From Pararhodospirillum oryzae (GTDB lineage: Bacteria; Pseudomonadota; Alphaproteobacteria; Rhodospirillales; Rhodospirillaceae): DNA of 36,006 nt. The stretch is from positions 1-36,006 of the forward strand of contig NZ_BJZO01000031.1 in assembly GCF_007992075.1 (NCBI RefSeq). The letters are read 5' to 3'. A program made the translations under genes and the position numbers. Positions 19,501 to 27,271 of this stretch are shown in pieces; the stretch's first letter is position 1; every line of letters starts with the position of its first letter. Under the pieces are notes generated by a model that worked only from the letters and a program-made list of their open reading frames with translations, did not search any database and had not been told where the DNA came from.

Positions 19501-20087
19501 CGGGCGCCATGGACATCGAGCACCACCCGCATCGAGCGGCTGCTGGCGCGCACGGTGCGCCGGGCCAGCAGGTCAAGCTGGGCGCGGGCGCCATAGATCA
19601 TGGGACTGACGGTTTGCAGCAGGGATTCCTGGGCATCGGCGATGGAGCGCAGGAAGGCGGCCCGTTCCTCGGACAAGGCGATGGCCTGAAGGGTGGCCTC
19701 CTTCATGTCGGCCAGGGAGTGGGCCAGGTCCTGGCCCTGGGCCTCGATCAGATCGGCGGGCCGGCTGCGCCCGATGCGCCGCAGGGTTTCCAGGCCCGCC
19801 ACCCCCTGCTCCAGCACATCCGACATGCGTTCGTACTCGGCCGCCAGCTGGTCGCGATCGCGCGAGGCGATCAGCACCGGCGCCGACGCGGCCAGAACCG
19901 TAGTGGACTCCTGCAAGCGCAAGGCGGCTCCCAGGGCGGGGATGGTCTCCCCGGTCGTCACCTTGATCGCCGTGCCCAGGCTGTCGAAGGTGGCAACGGC
20001 GATCGCGGTTGCTCCAACGGAAAGCAACGCGGTCGCCGCGATGGCGAGCGCGGCCCAGGTCTTGGATTTGAAATGAACGGCCCGCAT
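16554..20087 (-). CDS. Membrane hybrid histidine kinase, REC-REC-HPt (TorS-like layout)
   Basis: A 1177-residue sensor. TM1 at about 11-33, a large helical periplasmic region about 34-448, TM2 about 449-471, then HisKA with phospho-His503 ([15 protein letters not shown]), an ATPase domain (N-box [14 protein letters not shown]-boxes DSGVGIP and [10 protein letters not shown]), two receivers with Asp826 and Asp967, and an HPt domain with His1114 ([12 protein letters not shown]). Every phosphorelay residue is intact, so phosphate can be passed to a separate regulator. The layout resembles TorS or LuxQ-type kinases that read a periplasmic binding protein. Fittingly, an orphan binding protein gene lies 187 bases upstream on the same strand. 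The ATG at 20085-20087 precedes TM1 directly; its ribosome site is weak. No dedicated response regulator follows on this strand. Confidence 0.92.
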   Translation of the reverse strand: MRAVHFKSKTWAALAIAATALLSVGATAIAVATFDSLGTAIKVTTGETIPALGAALRLQESTTVLAASAPVLIASRDRDQLAAEYERMSDVLEQGVAGLETLRRIGRSRPADLIEAQGQDLAHSLADMKEATLQAIALSEERAAFLRSIADAQESLLQTVSPMIYGARAQLDLLARRTVRASSRSMRVVLDVHGARLDSLRRLQDAAQAVPQARPTHAGAVQRLGDAIQDVKGHFEASLMAPLPDLLIAASANPVDQTGTAWRTALSGWIDARLRSEAQDLESLHAVVADGLDTAISDLMAGAVRDFGYIVDIKAEGNQIIGLLNTAANAQTEVALPSLQGRMDQSLAIFADAAEIFQRSSLAQRNPVLVESLMKTRDTLVALGQGPESVFVLRRREIEDEARLQALLASNRHMAQQLGQAVHTLVASMQDEVNRRGAGLGQSVLSSKAMLALLCAGSLLLAAAIGIVTLRELEANERALRNARDAAEVANDAKSDFLATMSHEIRTPMNGVIGMAGLLLDTPLDSEQRRYAQAINDSGEALLTIINDILDFSRMEAFRLNLEPADFDMVGLIDSVVEILSPRAQAKGIEIAQGLDPQARGWFHGDAGRLRQILLNLAGNAVKFTEQGWVSVQVSVVPASAEASPPPDTIPPPAGEDATTLILGTLSVPADDPPRVVIRFEVSDSGVGIPAEALPRLFNRFSQVDSTARRRFGGSGLGLAISRRLVDLMGGRLGVRSQGGVGSTFWVEVPLRALPDHPPADVAVFDQLRNHPILVVDDLQINRSLLKRQLESFGLSVETTGDGVQALQALAAARDAGRPFRFVLLDQMMPGMTGLDVAKVIHDDPTLSRDALVVLLTSGGAVPGERATLADQGVALVCLKPIRVHLLLAELVRLESRREATDRPAQPAKPRVPQKALRILLAEDNITNQQVAAGRLRRMGHRVDIVANGAEAVEAVRSFPYDLVFMDIQMPEMDGYEATARIRDLPSSAATVPIIAMTANAQESDRARCLAAGMNDYVAKPFQQATIQAMIDTWGGAPASSPSDAPPPSNPELPLRQGDPVFDRDTLVDLLDVIGEEELGRLAALFFDREGPELETLKTAGAARDGAVLRRLAHRLKGASGNLGFLALSRAADRLEKAALGDTDGNHDALVAEVVSCFQVTLGGWQAGDWRLDGAHA

Positions 20088-20274
20088 GATCGCCGCGCCT
20101 GTCCCGGTTCGGAGGCCCGAGCCTCCTTGTCTTCCTGGAAACCCCCTGGGCGTTTGCGCGCCCCCGTCCGGCACGGGACAAAACGCAAACGCCCTGGGGA
20201 AGAAGACCTGATCCTTGCCGCCTTGGATTCAAGAGGCAAGCAGCGAACGCAAGAAAGCCCCGCGGGCGCGGGCG

Positions 20275-21261
20275 TCAGGGTTGATTCTTGCGGGCAGCCA
20301 GGATTTCCTCGGCCCGCTGCCGGTCGATCACCTCGGTGGGCAAGGTGAGGGTGCGCGCGATCGGTTCTCCGGCCAGAAACTTCAAGGCCTGGCGCAGGCC
20401 TTCGTCGCCAGGGGTTTTGTACAGGAAAGTCGCCGACAAAACCCCGTCGCGCACCCAGCGCACGCCTTCCGAGGGAATGCCGTCGATGCCAAGGAAGGCG
20501 ATGCCCTCGGCCCGGCCCTCGTCGCGCGCCGCCATCCACGCGCCATAGGCCATGGGATCGTTGTGGGCATAAACCAGATCGATCCGGGGTTCCTTGTCCA
20601 GGATATCCAGCATGGCCTCGTAGGCCAGATGCTGTTTCCAGTCGCAGTCCACCGGCTGGCCCACGAAGCGGATCCCCGGTTCGCGTTCAACGACCTCGTG
20701 AAAGCCGTCGTGGCGATCCTGGCTCGGGCGGGTTTTCATGCCGCCCCAGACCTCGAAAATCATGCCCCGGGCCTTGCCCTCGCCGCCCAGCAGCTGCACG
20801 GCGTAGTGCCCGGCCGCCCGCCCGATGGCACGGTTGTCGCCGCCAATGAACTGGGTGATGCGGTCGGTCTCCACGTTGCGGTCGAGGACGAACACCGGGA
20901 TCCCCGCGTCGGCGGCCTTGATCACCACCGGGGTCAGCTCCGCCGACTCCTTGGGCGAGATCAAGATCGCGTCGACCTTGCGCTTGATGAAGCCTTCCAT
21001 GTCGGTGACCTGCTGGGCGACGCTGTCGTTGGCGTCGGCCATCAGCACGGTGACCTCGGGATGGCGGGCCGCCTCGGCGCGCAACTCCTCGTTAAACAAA
21101 AGGCGCCAGGGTTCAACCGTCGTGGCCTGGGAAAACCCGATCACCGGGCCTTTCCGGGGAGTCGTGGCGTCGCCCTGCGCCAGGGCGCTGCCCGCCAGGG
21201 CAATGCCTCCAAGAAGGACCAGAAGGAAAAGCAGGCTGGTCGCCGTCCACACCTTGCTCAT
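20275..21261 (-). CDS. Orphan RbsB/YtfQ-like periplasmic sugar-binding protein
   Basis: Type I periplasmic binding protein of 328 residues with a signal peptide (residues 1-28, ALA|Q). The mature part reads like the RbsB/YtfQ sugar-binding family: VIGFSQATTVEPWR at the start, KVDAILISP, IPVFVLDRN, and DLVYAHNDPMAYGA. No permease or ATPase gene lies nearby. Its partner appears to be the hybrid kinase gene just downstream on the same strand, so it is more likely a sensor for the kinase than part of an importer, as TorT is for TorS. The ATG at 21259-21261 has AAGGAAGG upstream. Ligand unknown; the family suggests a sugar. Confidence 0.88.
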   Translation of the reverse strand: MSKVWTATSLLFLLVLLGGIALAGSALAQGDATTPRKGPVIGFSQATTVEPWRLLFNEELRAEAARHPEVTVLMADANDSVAQQVTDMEGFIKRKVDAILISPKESAELTPVVIKAADAGIPVFVLDRNVETDRITQFIGGDNRAIGRAAGHYAVQLLGGEGKARGMIFEVWGGMKTRPSQDRHDGFHEVVEREPGIRFVGQPVDCDWKQHLAYEAMLDILDKEPRIDLVYAHNDPMAYGAWMAARDEGRAEGIAFLGIDGIPSEGVRWVRDGVLSATFLYKTPGDEGLRQALKFLAGEPIARTLTLPTEVIDRQRAEEILAARKNQP

Positions 21262-21362
21262 GCTGCACCGCCTTCCTTTCGGTCCCAACGGGAAAAACAA
21301 GGATCACGACCCATGCGGCGCCCCGGCTTCACCCCCCACCCTCTGGCTATAAGCCATTTCGG

Positions 21363-21392
21363 TTGCCCGGGGGCGCGTGGTCGGTTTATACC
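21363..21392 (+). promoter_or_regulatory. Candidate promoter in divergent region 21262-21449
   Basis: TTGCCC (21363-21368) and TATACC (21387-21392) are 18 bases apart and would start transcription near 21399, 50 bases before the binding-protein gene at 21450. Two direct copies of AGGCTAA (21396-21402 and 21414-21420, 18 bp apart) lie at and after the start point and could be operator half-sites. The opposite strand has TATAAA over the same bases, so both promoters may overlap. Confidence 0.35.
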
Positions 21393-21449
21393 CTGAGGCT
21401 AATGTCCTGATCCAGGCTAAAGAGCACGGCAGAGGGGCCAGAAGGTCGA

Positions 21450-22985
21450 ATGTCGATCATAATCCGCACCGTGCCAAGGTATCACCTTTTGGTGGTGCTT
21501 GCGTTTCTTTCGGGCCTGGGGACAGGGAGCCTGCCCCCGGCATGGGCCGCTTCGTCTCCTGAGTCGGGCCCGGCCGACGCCTCCCCCTCCGCCCCGGCCT
21601 TGAGGATCGCGGTTCAGGATGCCTCGGCCATTGGGGGCCCGGCCGAAAGCCATGGCGCGACCTGGGTGGCGCGGGCTTCCGCCCACCCGACCCCGATGGG
21701 CGTGAGTGTGGAGCGGATTCCTTTCGGACACCTTTATGAACGCGAGCTGGCGGCCCTGAATGGCTCGGCACCCCCGTTCGACGTGATTTTCTACGCCCCG
21801 GCCTGGGCGGGGGATTTCGCCCCCTACCTGCAGGAAGTGCCTTCGTGGGTGGCCGAGGATGAGTCCTTCGACGACATTCATCCGACCTTTCGCGATCGCC
21901 TGATGAAATGGGATGGGCGCTGGCTGTCGGTCACCGTCGATGGCGATCTGTTCAGCGGCTATTACCGGCGCGACCTGTTCGAGGATCCCGACAACCGGCG
22001 TGAATTCGCCGCCCGCTACGGCTTCGAGCTGATGCCCCCCACGACCTGGAAGCAATACCGCGCCATCGCGGAATTCTTCACCGGCCGGCCCGGGCCCGAT
22101 GGCACGCCGCTTTATGGCACCGCCGAGGCTTTTGCCCGGGGCGGGCAACAGTTCTGGACCGCCTTCGCCCGCGCCGCCGCCTACACCAATCCCCCGGGGC
22201 AGACCGGGGCCCAGTTCTTCGATCCCGACACCATGAAACCAGAGGTCAACAATCCGGGCTGGGTGCGGGCCATTTCCGATTACGTGGACATCCTGCGGTT
22301 CTGCCCGCCCGACGCGGTGCACTACGGCATTGCCGAAAGCCGGAAGGCCTTCATCGAAGGACGCACGGCCCTGACCCTGGACTGGGGCGATACCGGCCCC
22401 ATGGCCGAAAACACCGCCTTGTCCAGGATCGTGGACAAGGTCGGCTATTTCGTCCTGCCCGGCGCGAGCGAGGTCTGGAACAGCAGGACCCGGGCCTGGG
22501 AAACCGTTCCCCATGGGCGCCGGGTGCCTTTCCTGGCGTTTGGAGGCTGGGTGGCGGCGGTCCCGCGCAATGCGCCCCACCCACAAGAAGCCTGGCACTA
22601 TATCATGTGGTTTTCCAGTGTCGCCAACAGCCTGGCCGACGTACTGGACGGAAGCACGGGCGTAAATCCTTATCGTTATAGCCATTTTTCCGAAATCGAT
22701 GCCTGGACACGGGTTTTTTCCCGCCGGGCGGCGGCTGATTACCTGGGCGTCATCAAGTCCAGCCTGGATTCCCCGAACGTTGCCCTTGATCTGCGCCTTC
22801 CTGGCTTCAACGAATACACCGAAGCCTTCGAGGAACAAATGTCTGGCGTTCTGGCGGGCACGGTGGCGGTTCAACCGGCTCTTGACGCCGTTGCCCAGGC
22901 GTGGGACGCCATCACCGAACGCCGGGGGCGCGACTCCCAGCGGGCCTTGTACCGGGCTTCCATGGGGCTTCCGCCGCGCCCCTGA
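21450..22985 (+). CDS. Orphan family-1 extracellular solute-binding protein
   Basis: Periplasmic binding protein of 511 residues with a signal peptide (about residues 1-33, AWA|A), of the large carbohydrate-type family 1. Typical blocks are FDVIFYAPAWAGDFAPYLQEV, DGDLFSGYYRRDLFEDP, and TWKQYRAIAEFFTG. The ATG at 21450 follows AGAAGG. No transporter membrane component or ATPase lies nearby. It is divergent from the RbsB-like protein and kinase and lies 83 bases upstream of the HD-GYP regulator on the same strand. The second orphan binding protein in one locus suggests sensing rather than uptake. I cannot tell the ligand. Confidence 0.88.
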   Translation: MSIIIRTVPRYHLLVVLAFLSGLGTGSLPPAWAASSPESGPADASPSAPALRIAVQDASAIGGPAESHGATWVARASAHPTPMGVSVERIPFGHLYERELAALNGSAPPFDVIFYAPAWAGDFAPYLQEVPSWVAEDESFDDIHPTFRDRLMKWDGRWLSVTVDGDLFSGYYRRDLFEDPDNRREFAARYGFELMPPTTWKQYRAIAEFFTGRPGPDGTPLYGTAEAFARGGQQFWTAFARAAAYTNPPGQTGAQFFDPDTMKPEVNNPGWVRAISDYVDILRFCPPDAVHYGIAESRKAFIEGRTALTLDWGDTGPMAENTALSRIVDKVGYFVLPGASEVWNSRTRAWETVPHGRRVPFLAFGGWVAAVPRNAPHPQEAWHYIMWFSSVANSLADVLDGSTGVNPYRYSHFSEIDAWTRVFSRRAAADYLGVIKSSLDSPNVALDLRLPGFNEYTEAFEEQMSGVLAGTVAVQPALDAVAQAWDAITERRGRDSQRALYRASMGLPPRP

Positions 22986-23068
22986 CCGGACGCGCTCAAG
23001 GGGCCCCCTGGCACGAGGAAGGGCGACGCCTTTTTCATGGCCCCCAAGGCCACGGTTGGACTTTTCCC

Positions 23069-24145
23069 ATGGATCTTCTCCTTCTCGACGACGACGAGAC
23101 CAACCTGATCATCTATAAAAGCATCGCCCAGCGGACGGGGCAGGATCTGGCCATCGTGTGCGAGACCGATCCCCTGGCGGCCATGGCCCGGTGCGAACGG
23201 GCCATGCCCGACATGATCGTTCTGGACTACCTGATGCCCGGCATGGATGGCCTGGAGTTCATCACCCGCATCCGGCGCCGGCCGGAAGGGCACGACATCC
23301 CTCTGGTGATGATCACCGCCGCCGGGGAGCGCAGCACCCGGCACAAGGCCCTGGAATGCGGGGCCACCGATTTCCTGGCCAAGCCGGTCGATGCCACCGA
23401 AATGCGGGTGCGGCTCAACAACCTGCTGGCCCTGCGGCGCAGCCACCTGCGTCAGATCGACTGGAACCACCGGCTGGCCCAGGAGGTGGAGGCGGCCACC
23501 CGGATGATCAGCACCCGCGAGCACGAGTTGATCATCCGTCTGACCAAGGCGGCCGAGTTCCGCGATCCCGAAACCGGCGGCCATATTTTGCGCATGGCCA
23601 ACTATTCCCACCTGATCGCCCAACGCCTGGGCCTGCCGGCGGACGCGTGCAACCTGATCTTGCGCGCGGCGCCGATGCACGACGTGGGCAAGCTGGGGGT
23701 TCCCGACGCCATCTTGCTCAAGCCGGGGCGCCTGACCCCCGACGAGTTCCAGGTGATGAAAAGCCACGCCGCCATGGGCTTTTCCATTCTGGGCGGCAGT
23801 GATTCCGACCTGATCCGCCTGGGGGCCGAGATTGCCTTGACCCACCATGAAAAAATGGATGGCACGGGCTACCCCAACGGTCTGACGGGTGACACCATTC
23901 CCCTGGCCGGGCGCATCGTGGCGGTGGCCGATGTGTTCGACGCGCTGACCAGCGAGCGGCCCTACAAGCGGGCCTGGACGGTGGAACAGGCCCAACAGTT
24001 CCTGCGGGAAGGGTGCGGCACCCACTTCGATCCCACCTGCGTGGCGGCCTTCCTGAAAGCATGGGATGAGGTGGAAATGATCCGCGCCCGCTTCGCCGAC
24101 GAAGAGCCCCTGCCTTCCTGCGACCTGTTGCAAACCCTGTCGTAA
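23069..24145 (+). CDS. Response regulator with HD-GYP domain (RpfG-like)
   Basis: A 358-residue regulator that probably degrades cyclic-di-GMP. The receiver domain (1-120) starts at once with LLLLDDDETN and has phospho-Asp53 and Lys105. The HD-GYP domain (about 150-345) has HD at 204-205, HHEKMDGTGYP at 259-269 and ADVFDALTSERPYK, so its metal site and GYP signature look complete. The ATG at 23069 is the obvious start although its ribosome site is weak, which may mean translation is partly coupled to the gene upstream. It lies 83 bases after the binding-protein gene. The hybrid kinase on the opposite strand ends in an HPt domain and lacks its own regulator, so this is a reasonable target. Confidence 0.93.
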   Translation: MDLLLLDDDETNLIIYKSIAQRTGQDLAIVCETDPLAAMARCERAMPDMIVLDYLMPGMDGLEFITRIRRRPEGHDIPLVMITAAGERSTRHKALECGATDFLAKPVDATEMRVRLNNLLALRRSHLRQIDWNHRLAQEVEAATRMISTREHELIIRLTKAAEFRDPETGGHILRMANYSHLIAQRLGLPADACNLILRAAPMHDVGKLGVPDAILLKPGRLTPDEFQVMKSHAAMGFSILGGSDSDLIRLGAEIALTHHEKMDGTGYPNGLTGDTIPLAGRIVAVADVFDALTSERPYKRAWTVEQAQQFLREGCGTHFDPTCVAAFLKAWDEVEMIRARFADEEPLPSCDLLQTLS

Positions 24146-24162
24146 CGCCGTCCGCGCCCCTC

Positions 24163-24675
24163 TTACCCGGAAGTGTCCTCCCCGTCCGGACGCGGGCGCG
24201 GGCGCCCGCATGGCCCGTCCGGGCGCGGGCGCCCGCTTGGCCCCGGGCCGGCATGGTAGTTTTTGTGCAAGCACACCCGGCCATCGTCCGCCAGGGTGAT
24301 TTCGCTCATCCCTTCCACGCGCAAGGGGCGGGAAACGGGGTGGGCGCGCCCAAGCGTGGCTGAAAAACTCCAGCGCACCAGCAAGACGCGCTCGCCTCCC
24401 CATGCCCAGGCCCGGACCTGGACGCGTGGCGCCGTCGTCCGGCGGAAAAGCGCCGAAAGCCACGCCTGCACGGCGTCGCGCCCGCACGCATCGGCCCTGG
24501 GGTCGCACAACCGCACCTCGTCGCGGGCGACCGAGGCCAGCCGCCCGAGGGTGACGGGGGTCAGGCTGGCCCAGAACGCCAGGTAGGCGTTGGCGCCGGC
24601 TTCCAGAACCAGGGCCTGATGCCAGGAGGACGCGGGCGGGGGCGAGGGGGATGACGGGGAGCCGGAGGAGGTCAT
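24163..24675 (-). CDS. SnoaL/NTF2-like small protein
   Basis: A 170-residue protein with a probable SnoaL-like (NTF2 fold) domain at about 15-140: AYLAFWASLTPVTLGRLASVARDEVRLCDP, then a beta-rich part ending with FSEITLADDGRVCLHKNYH-type sequence (here MSEITLADDGRVCLHKNYH). Members are often enzymes or binding subunits of polyketide or steroid-like metabolism, but many have no known role. The C-terminus is a low-complexity Pro/Arg/Gly tail encoded by a GC-rich inverted repeat. It converges on the HD-GYP gene with only 17 bases between stops. The start at 24675 is the first start just before the domain; its ribosome site is weak. Confidence 0.7.
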   Translation of the reverse strand: MTSSGSPSSPSPPPASSWHQALVLEAGANAYLAFWASLTPVTLGRLASVARDEVRLCDPRADACGRDAVQAWLSALFRRTTAPRVQVRAWAWGGERVLLVRWSFSATLGRAHPVSRPLRVEGMSEITLADDGRVCLHKNYHAGPGPSGRPRPDGPCGRPRPRPDGEDTSG

Positions 24676-24990
24676 CGCCCCGGAGTCCGGGACCGGGAGC
24701 GGACGAAACGGGACGGCGAAGACAGGGGGATCATGGGGCCTCCGGGAGCGGGGGAACCGGGCCTTGCACTGGATGACGAACGCACAAAAGGCATTCTTTT
24801 GTTGTAGTGCCTGAGCGTGCACCGTCCAAAGGATTTAAGGGGAAACCGAAGCGCGGTCGAGAGACTTGCTCTTCCCGGTCGGGATGGGAGAGACTTTTTT
24901 AAGGGCTTGGCGCCTAGGATCCGCGAGAACAAACAGATTCTTCGCCCGAATTCTCGACGTCGATCCGCACCGGCCTGAAAGGACACGGCA
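24676..24990. other. Divergent intergenic region 24676-24990
   Basis: A 315-base stretch without a gene between the SnoaL-like gene (minus) and the Pro/Ala-rich gene (plus). It holds the weak minus-strand promoter above. GAGAGACTT occurs twice (about 24859 and 24890) roughly 31 bases apart. The ribosome site AAAGGA before 24991 is clear, but I find no strong plus-strand promoter. Confidence 0.5.
24801..24829 (-). promoter_or_regulatory. Candidate promoter of SnoaL-like gene
   Basis: On the minus strand TTGGAC (24824-24829) and TACAAC (24801-24806) are 17 bases apart, giving a leader of about 118 bases. The match is partial (three and four of six), so this is tentative. Confidence 0.35.
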
Positions 24991-26232
24991 ATGCCTGATG
25001 GCGGCAGTTCCTCCCGACACTCCGACCCCCCCGAGGATCTCACCGGCCGCGGGCGTGGACTCAAGTACTTGTTGGGCGAATCGACGAAACGACCTCATGG
25101 GACCGAGGACTGGTTTGTCGGTATTCTGGATCATGCACCCGGGTCTCCCCCCTCCGACGACAGGCACGGCGTTCCCGGCGCACCCGCGACCAGTCCCGCC
25201 GGCCGCGCCTCCCCGGCCTCCGGAGCTTCTCCCTTGGCACGCGACACGGCCCCTCCCCCCTCCCGTCCGCGCCGGACTCCCCGGCCCGCCGTCCCGCTCA
25301 AGGCCTTCGAGGTCCCCAACACCCGCCTTGAGTCCTGGGTGCCCCCTTTGTTTGCCCCCGCGCCGCCCGCGATGACCGGCGGCCAGCCGGGCGACCCCGC
25401 GAATGGACGGGCTCCCCGCGCCTCCCTCGGGGACTCCGCGAGCGCGCCGGTCAGACGTGCCAGCTCCGTGCCCGACCCCGCCCCGCCGCCCCGCCAGGAG
25501 GAGAGCCCCGACGCCCCGGCCATGACGTCCAAGGCCCCGCCCCCGCGCGCCCGGGTACGAATCAAGGCGCCCGCGCCTGCTTCCTCCTCCCCGCCGATGG
25601 ATCCGGCCCAGGCGATGGCCCCGGCTCAAGCGATGGCCCCGGCCCAGCCAGCGGCCCCGACCCAGCCAGCGGCCCCGACCCAGCCAGCGGCCCCGGCCCA
25701 GCCGGCGGTTCCGGCTCAAGCGATGGCCCCGGCCCAGCCGGCGGCCCCGGCCCAGCCGGCGGCTCCCGAACCGAAGGCGCCCGTCGCCGGGACCGAGCCC
25801 CCCCGCGTTGACTATCTGCGTGCCCCGGAGCCCATGCCCGCGCTTTCCAGCCCGATGCCGGCCCGGCGTGCGGAAACCCGTTTTCCCGAACCGGCGCCAC
25901 GCGTGGATCTCGCCGCGCCCGCGCCGGAAGAAGCCCCGACGCCCGGGGGCGGACCCGATCTTGCCCCTGCCCCCGCCTTGTCCTCCGCCAACGCCTCCCC
26001 TCCCCCGCCCGAAAGCCCGAACCCGCCCTTGGCCGGGACGGCGCCCTCCGGGGCTGCCGGGGTGCCGGCCCCGCCGCATGGCTTCGATCCGCTTTTCGAC
26101 GCGCCATTCGATGACATGCCCGAAGGGGAGCCGGTTCCCGATCACCGCCTGGCCCTGGCCCTGGGCGCCCTGGGGGTGATGGCGGCGGCAACCGTTTCCG
26201 CCCTGGTCGCGGCGGGCCGCCTGTCGCTGTAG
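24991..26232 (+). CDS. Pro/Ala-rich protein with C-terminal membrane anchor
   Basis: A 413-residue protein that I do not recognise. Residues 1-50 have ordinary composition and may form a small module (LKYLLGESTKRPHGTEDWFVGILDH). Residues 50-375 are low-complexity, rich in Pro, Ala and Ser, including nine six-residue repeats (AMAPAQ/PAAPTQ types). The last 30 residues contain a hydrophobic helix (about 385-410, LALALGALGVMAAATVSALVAAG) with almost nothing after it, a tail-anchor-like pattern. No signal peptide is seen, so the bulk is probably cytoplasmic. The ATG at 24991 has AAAGGA upstream. An equally long open frame on the other strand is Arg/Gly repeats with no domain and is rejected. It precedes the convergent cobalt transporter genes by 26 bases. 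Confidence 0.65.
   Translation: MPDGGSSSRHSDPPEDLTGRGRGLKYLLGESTKRPHGTEDWFVGILDHAPGSPPSDDRHGVPGAPATSPAGRASPASGASPLARDTAPPPSRPRRTPRPAVPLKAFEVPNTRLESWVPPLFAPAPPAMTGGQPGDPANGRAPRASLGDSASAPVRRASSVPDPAPPPRQEESPDAPAMTSKAPPPRARVRIKAPAPASSSPPMDPAQAMAPAQAMAPAQPAAPTQPAAPTQPAAPAQPAVPAQAMAPAQPAAPAQPAAPEPKAPVAGTEPPRVDYLRAPEPMPALSSPMPARRAETRFPEPAPRVDLAAPAPEEAPTPGGGPDLAPAPALSSANASPPPPESPNPPLAGTAPSGAAGVPAPPHGFDPLFDAPFDDMPEGEPVPDHRLALALGALGVMAAATVSALVAAGRLSL
25609..25770 (+). repeat. Nine in-frame 18-bp tandem repeats
   Basis: Nine units of 18 bases encode QAMAPA (units 1, 2 and 7), QPAAPT, QPAAPA and close variants. The units differ by point changes and are in the reading frame of the Pro/Ala-rich protein, suggesting expansion by slippage or unequal recombination. 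Copy number may vary between strains. Confidence 0.9.
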
Positions 26233-26258
26233 GCGGGTCGCCTGTCGCTATAGGGGAG

Positions 26259-27188
26259 TCAGAAAAAAGCGGCGCCCCCTGTTCCCCGGGGCTTCCCGAA
26301 CGCGGCCGCGTCGGGGCCGTCCTTCCTCCCGGCCATGGATCCGCAAGACGCCCGGATCCGCGCGACCAACGCGTCCAGATCCCGGCCGCGCGGATTTCCC
26401 AGGGGAATCCCCGCCTCCTCCAGGGCCCGGGCCACGCGCACCACCGCCGGCGCGGCCAGACCGGCGGCGCCAAGAAGGTTGAAATCCCCCAAGATATCCG
26501 CCGGCGGGCCGCAGGCGATCACCCGACCGGCGGCGAACAGCGCCACCTGATCGGCCCAGGCATGGGCCAGGTCCACGTCGTGGGTGGACAGCACCAAGGT
26601 GGTGCCCCGCGCGTGCAGGCGGGCCAGGGTTTCCAGCAGCCGGCGTTCGCCCTGGTGATCCAGCCCGGCCGTGGGTTCGTCGAGGATCAGAACCTCGGGC
26701 GCCATGGCCAGCGCGCCGGCCAGGGCCACGCGCTTGCGCTGGCCATGCGACAGCAGATGAGGAGGCAACGCCGCCAGGGGCTCCAGGTCCAGGTCGGTCA
26801 GGGCGCCGGCAACGCGCCGTTCGATCTCGGCGGCCGCCAGGCCCTGGTTGTGGGGCCCGAAGGCCACGTCCTCGGCCACCGAGGCGGCGAACAGTTGATC
26901 ATCCGGATCTTGCAAGACAAGCTGAACGCGCTGGCGCCAGGCGCGCAGGGCCGCGCGATCGTAGCCCTGGGGCACGCCGTCCAGGCATACCTCGCCCGCG
27001 CGGGGGCGCAAGGCGCCGTTCAGGTGCATCAGCACCGTGGTCTTGCCCGCACCGTTGGGACCAAGAAGGGCCAGGCGCGTGCCCCGGGGCACGCGCAGGG
27101 AAACCCCATCAAGGGCGGGAGCCTCCCGGCCCGGGTAGCCAAAAACGAGTCCGTGCGCCTCGATCAGGGCAGCGGCGTGGTCGCTCAT
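26259..27188 (-). CDS. cbiO: Cobalt ECF transporter ATPase CbiO
   Basis: Energy-coupling ATPase of the CbiMNQO cobalt importer, 309 residues. Walker A GPNGAGKTT, Q-loop in LVLQDPDDQLFA (the ECF-type motif), signature LSHGQRKRVALAGALA, Walker B VLILDEPTAGLD and the switch histidine in LSTHDVDLAHAWAD are intact. The ATG at 27186-27188 has GGAGG 12 bases upstream. It is the last gene of the operon and converges on the Pro/Ala-rich gene. The last 40-odd residues after the ATPase core are extra and not conserved in appearance. Confidence 0.93.
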   Translation of the reverse strand: MSDHAAALIEAHGLVFGYPGREAPALDGVSLRVPRGTRLALLGPNGAGKTTVLMHLNGALRPRAGEVCLDGVPQGYDRAALRAWRQRVQLVLQDPDDQLFAASVAEDVAFGPHNQGLAAAEIERRVAGALTDLDLEPLAALPPHLLSHGQRKRVALAGALAMAPEVLILDEPTAGLDHQGERRLLETLARLHARGTTLVLSTHDVDLAHAWADQVALFAAGRVIACGPPADILGDFNLLGAAGLAAPAVVRVARALEEAGIPLGNPRGRDLDALVARIRASCGSMAGRKDGPDAAAFGKPRGTGGAAFF

Positions 27189-27271
27189 GCCAGGAAAAAC
27201 CTCCAGTCGGAAAGAATCCCGCGCGCGCCGGCGCGGACACGAGAGAGCCGCGCGGGCGCGTGGCCCGGGCC

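Noticed and set aside
14349-20348. Six-kilobase uninterrupted open frame on the plus strand
   Set aside because: It is antisense to parC and the hybrid kinase, crosses two intergenic gaps, has no recognisable domain, and is His/Gln/Gly-rich as expected for a shadow frame in high-GC DNA.
23009-23024. Sigma-54-like TGGCAC before the HD-GYP gene
   Set aside because: The -12 element is missing: the GG to GC distance is off by one and the TTGC block is absent, so it should not function.
22871-24508. Minus-strand open frame opposite the HD-GYP gene
   Set aside because: Antisense to a protein with complete HD-GYP and receiver motifs; no features of its own.
24835-26145. Minus-strand Gly/Arg-repeat frame opposite the Pro/Ala-rich gene
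   Set aside because: It has no domain, no ribosome site, and its repeats mirror the plus-strand repeat units. The plus frame has a ribosome site and an ordered N-terminus and TM.
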